Positions 3,138-5,841 of a stretch of DNA of 5,841 nt are shown here, piece by piece (the stretch's first letter is position 1; every line of letters begins with the position of its first letter). The DNA is from Actinomycetes bacterium. GTDB lineage: Bacteria; Actinomycetota; Actinomycetes; Propionibacteriales; Nocardioidaceae. The position numbers and the translations under genes were made by a program. The notes under the pieces were generated by a model. The model searched no databases. It was not told where the DNA came from and saw only the letters and a list, made by a program, of their open reading frames with translations. The stretch spans positions 1-5,841 of the forward strand of contig JAHEXN010000221.1 of the NCBI GenBank assembly GCA_023252095.1, written 5' to 3'.

Positions 3138-5841
3138 TCATGCGACGATGGTGACCTTGATCTTGTTGCAGGGGTACACCGGGTCGGCCTCGACTTCGAG
3201 GATGATGGTATCAGGGTCGCTCTCGGATTGCGCGATATCCGAGAGAGAAGCATCTGCTACCACGCCCAGCTGCACGGCGTAGGAAAGGAACCCGGTGTTC
3301 GACATCGACAGCTGGTCGAGGAAGCCCGGGGTGATGACGTACTTGCCGATGAAGACCCGGTTGGTCTGCCGGATGCCCTTGGCCAGCCAGTCGATGGACT
3401 TGGTGATGGAGAGCTCGCGCTTCTCGACGGAAGAGACGTCGGTGGAGATGGACTTCCGCGCGACGACCTTGCCGCCGTAGTTGACGAGCACGTACCGTCC
3501 GCCATCGGCAATCGTGTCCAGCAACCCCTCGCTGAAGGTGTCGTCGGTCCCGTAGACCTGTCCGATACCCCCGATGGGGATGTTGGTGAACGGCTGCTGG
3601 GGCGGGAGCTGCCCGCACATGCCCGCGATGGCCGCTGCCGCGTAGAACACGGGCAGGTTCTGCGTCACGCCGTCGATGGACGTGTCCACGCTGGCTGCGA
3701 ACAGGAGGTACACGCGCCGATGGGCGTACGCCTGGCCCTCCTGCGCCGCCGCGGTCGCGATGGCGTCGAGGTCCTTGCGGGTCGTTCCCGAGACGACGAG
3801 CTCGTCCCCGCGCACGTAGAGCGTCCAGTCGACGCCGTCCAGGTCCTCGTCGAGGACCTCGGTCGTGTAGAACCCATCCGTGTTCTCGTCGTCGGCGAAC
3901 GTGGTCCGGAGCGTGAGCACCGTGTTGTTGATGCCCGACACGCTGTACTTGCGGAGCTCCGTGGTGCCGTCGATCGTGACGAGGAGCTGCAGGTACAGGT
4001 TCTCGTCGTAGGCGACGTCGGGCCCGAGGATGCCCAGGGCCGCCAGCTCATCGGTCGGGCTGTCGTCCAGCGTGAACGAGTCGTCCGTGCCGTTGGACTC
4101 GCCATCCGTGCCGCTGAGCACCGTGGTCGAAGGCGCCCGATCGGGGAACGGAGGGGCCAGGAAGCAGATGCGCTCCAGCCGCTCGGAGGGCTCGCTCACG
4201 GCCTGCGTGTGCGCCGACACCAACGTCTGCACGTAGGTGTCGTCAGTCAGGGGCGCGAAGGCGTAGATCTCCTTCTGCTCGAGGAAGTCGAGCGCACGGG
4301 ACCACCCGTCGAGGGACCCGTAGGGAGCCGCGTCGTTGGCCTCGTCCACGCCCAGCGCCGAGACCTTGGCCGTGGTGACGTTCGCCAGGGCCAGGAAGCA
4401 GCCCAGGGCCAGCGGGTTGTCCGTGCTGATCGGCGCGATGGCGTCCTCCATGTCGGAGGTCGATTCGAACGTCAGCATGGCCGGGCTGTCCGCGGATGCC
4501 GTGACATCGAGGCGCAGTGCCGTGTACGCCAGGTAGAGCGAGCCCTTGCCCGCGGCGAGCGAGAAGGGAACCCCCGTGGTCGTGTTGCGCAAGATGTTCG
4601 CGCCGATGACCGCGGCGCCATCGTCGTCCACGTAGAAGTCAGGGTCCGGGCGCCCAGAGCCTTCCTCGGTACCCGTGAGCCCCAGGAGCACCGCGGCCGT
4701 GTCGTAGGGGGCGTCCTCGGTGATCTCGATGGAGGACGCGACACCCTTGTAGGCCGACGTCAAGACGAGGGCGTTGCCATCCGCCGAGGCGATGTCCACG
4801 GCGCCGCCCACGTCGTTGTTGATGTCGTCGATGGCGTCCTGGAGCGAGTTCGTGGTGAACGTCACGTCGACCAGGGTCGGGTTGCCGTCGAGGAAGAAAC
4901 CCAGCTGCGTGGCCTTGAGCCCGTCGTCCCCGGTGTCGTCCGCGTTCCCGGTCGAAGCTGCGCCCACGTCGTCGTCGTTGGCGGCCGTGAAGCCGAAGTC
5001 CGCGCCACCGCCACCGCCCGCCTCGTCCACGTCGATGGACGCGCCTCCGCCCCCGAGTACGGTGCGCATGGTGAGCGCGCCCGTGGTGTTGTTGCCCACG
5101 AACTGCAGCACGAAGTCGCCACCGAAATGCGTGTACGCCGGCACTGCGTTCAGGACCGCGGCCAACGCTGCGGCAGTGGCCACGCCATCCACGCCGGCCA
5201 AGACCGCCGAGTGTGCGCCCCCGTTGACGGTGAAGTCGAACGAGTCCCCATTTGCCCCGGCGATGGGGAGCACGAGCGCATCGCCCGTGACCTCGGCCGG
5301 CCGATCAGCCGCGTTGTCGTAGAAGCCCAGGTAGTGGAAGCCGTCGTCCTTGTCCGTGGCCACCACGGCGATCGTCACCGAGGCACCCCCCTCGGTGCTG
5401 GTCAGCGTGACCGTTCCGCTGGCGCTCCCGTCCGAGGACGTGGAGAGCGTGGCCACGGCCACGCCCCCGTCCTTGACCAGTCGGTAGTCGTCGGACAGGG
5501 AGTTGTCACTCCCGCCGAGGGCATCGGACAACGCATCGATCAAGTCACCCAGCGTGGCGTAGCCGGACAGGTCGAACCCCGCCGCCGTGACGCTGTGCAC
5601 GCCCTTGGAGTCCTCGACATCGACTTGCAGGCCCACGCTGGTCGCGTCGGCCATGGTGAGCGGCAACGAGAAGGTGCTGCCGGTGATCGCGGCCTGGGTC
5701 GCGAACTCGATGTCCTTTCCCGTGTCCGAGGTCGCGTCTGCGACAGAGAACATGAGCACGGCGTTGGCCGTGCCCGTATCGTCGACGACGAGAGACTGGT
5801 CCGCGCCATCCTTGGCCGTGGAGAGCACGAGGCGGTCGCCC
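3138..5841 (-). CDS. giant tail sheath protein, N-terminus beyond right edge (at least 900 aa)
   Basis: The frame is open from the right edge to TGA at 3140-3138; a GTG at 5828 is internal, since 'GDRL' precedes it in frame with no start context. The sheath core is recognisable in two parts. One is about 4420-4135 (NPLALGCFLALANVT, then SRALDFLEQKEIYAFAPLTDD and HTQAVS), the usual central sheath domain. The other is the last 170 residues (3650-3141): FYAAAAIAGMCGQLPPQQPF, TNIPIGGI, then RYVLVNYGGKVVARKSIS, ITKSIDWLAKGIRQTNRVFI and GKYVITPGFLDQL, the conserved C-terminal sheath region that contacts the tube and neighbouring subunits. The sheath polymer contracts to drive the tube through the cell envelope. 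Ordinary sheath proteins are roughly 350-700 residues; here at least three beta-modules lie upstream (5841 to about 4668), and another acidic domain (about 4105-3790) is inserted between the two core parts. The first 470 residues from 5828 hold about 70 Asp/Glu and 14 Lys/Arg, whereas the last 170 are near balance (18 and 13). Confidence 0.75.
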   Translation of the reverse strand, partial: GDRLVLSTAKDGADQSLVVDDTGTANAVLMFSVADATSDTGKDIEFATQAAITGSTFSLPLTMADATSVGLQVDVEDSKGVHSVTAAGFDLSGYATLGDLIDALSDALGGSDNSLSDDYRLVKDGGVAVATLSTSSDGSASGTVTLTSTEGGASVTIAVVATDKDDGFHYLGFYDNAADRPAEVTGDALVLPIAGANGDSFDFTVNGGAHSAVLAGVDGVATAAALAAVLNAVPAYTHFGGDFVLQFVGNNTTGALTMRTVLGGGGASIDVDEAGGGGGADFGFTAANDDDVGAASTGNADDTGDDGLKATQLGFFLDGNPTLVDVTFTTNSLQDAIDDINNDVGGAVDIASADGNALVLTSAYKGVASSIEITEDAPYDTAAVLLGLTGTEEGSGRPDPDFYVDDDGAAVIGANILRNTTTGVPFSLAAGKGSLYLAYTALRLDVTASADSPAMLTFESTSDMEDAIAPISTDNPLALGCFLALANVTTAKVSALGVDEANDAAPYGSLDGWSRALDFLEQKEIYAFAPLTDDTYVQTLVSAHTQAVSEPSERLERICFLAPPFPDRAPSTTVLSGTDGESNGTDDSFTLDDSPTDELAALGILGPDVAYDENLYLQLLVTIDGTTELRKYSVSGINNTVLTLRTTFADDENTDGFYTTEVLDEDLDGVDWTLYVRGDELVVSGTTRKDLDAIATAAAQEGQAYAHRRVYLLFAASVDTSIDGVTQNLPVFYAAAAIAGMCGQLPPQQPFTNIPIGGIGQVYGTDDTFSEGLLDTIADGGRYVLVNYGGKVVARKSISTDVSSVEKRELSITKSIDWLAKGIRQTNRVFIGKYVITPGFLDQLSMSNTGFLSYAVQLGVVADASLSDIAQSESDPDTIILEVEADPVYPCNKIKVTIVA
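4668..5841 (-). repeat. array of repeated beta-modules within the sheath protein (protein-level repeats)
   Basis: At protein level, three similar units and the end of a fourth can be seen. Each has a strand pair, an Ala/Leu/Asp helix (ATLGDLIDALSDAL; AAALAAVLNAV; SLQDAIDDINNDV), a strand with a gly-rich turn (VTLTSTEGGASVTIAV; ALTMRTVLGGGGASIDV; LVLTSAYKGVASSIEIT) and a closing 'LGF/FGF/LGL' block (HYLGFYD; ADFGFTA; VLLGLTG). Approximate extents are 5726-5313, 5288-4980 and 4934-4668; the fragment at 5840-5739 (RLVLSTAKDGADQSLVV) matches the end of a unit. The pattern resembles the flagellar hook IN motif of FliD/FlgK-type proteins. DNA-level identity between units is low, so they are old duplications. 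Confidence 0.45.

Noticed and set aside
928..3282. 784-codon open frame on the plus strand
   Set aside because: It lies antisense to the tube and 395-aa genes, which happen to share a frame. Its composition (runs of Arg, Gly, His, Val, Asp) is that expected when GC-rich minus-strand codons are read backwards.
4774..5322. 182-codon plus-strand open frame within the sheath region
   Set aside because: Ser/Pro/Ala-rich antisense shadow of the sheath modules, without a ribosome-binding site.
1..5841. Haloarchaeal virus origin, from the acidic sheath
   Set aside because: Acidity is confined to the outer sheath modules and the 395-aa protein; the tube, VWA, 104-aa and 158-aa proteins are neutral or basic.

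Overview
The window is GC-rich DNA carrying part of a phage (or phage-derived contractile tail) structural region. No tRNA, rRNA, CRISPR array or insertion sequence is visible. All six genes show strong GC preference at the third codon position, which fits a virus or prophage of a high-GC bacterium; the host cannot be named from the sequence.

Right and middle part (about 5841 down to 1114, minus strand): a tightly spaced row of virion genes. Read in the direction of transcription, these are a very large tail sheath protein cut by the right edge (at least 900 residues), a 395-residue modular beta-rich protein that looks like a surface, fibre or decoration protein, and a 240-residue tail tube protein. 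A 158-residue proline-rich protein of unknown function (1099-623) follows, with spacing that suggests translational coupling to the tube gene. Sheath and tube together define a contractile (myovirus-type) tail. The gene between them is not part of the usual minimal sheath-tube pair and shares an architectural style with the extra modules of the sheath.

Left part (1-777, plus strand): the C-terminal half of a von Willebrand factor A (VWA) domain protein, of the kind that partners MoxR/CobS-type AAA+ ATPases, ends at 431 in a perfect 10-bp inverted repeat that includes its stop codon. A 104-residue gene of unknown function follows at 463-777. This plus-strand pair converges on the minus-strand virion row.

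The least ordinary spot is the convergence point. The 104-residue gene and the 158-residue gene overlap tail-to-tail by 155 bp, and the coding-type base pattern switches strand sharply near position 721, so each protein appears to end in a tail read from the back of the other gene. Other points of note are the array of acidic, repeated beta-modules in the sheath, two adjacent calcium-loop-like motifs, and a bipartite repeat shared by two gene junctions. I see no evidence of a wholly new multi-gene system; the oddities are in architecture and gene junctions.
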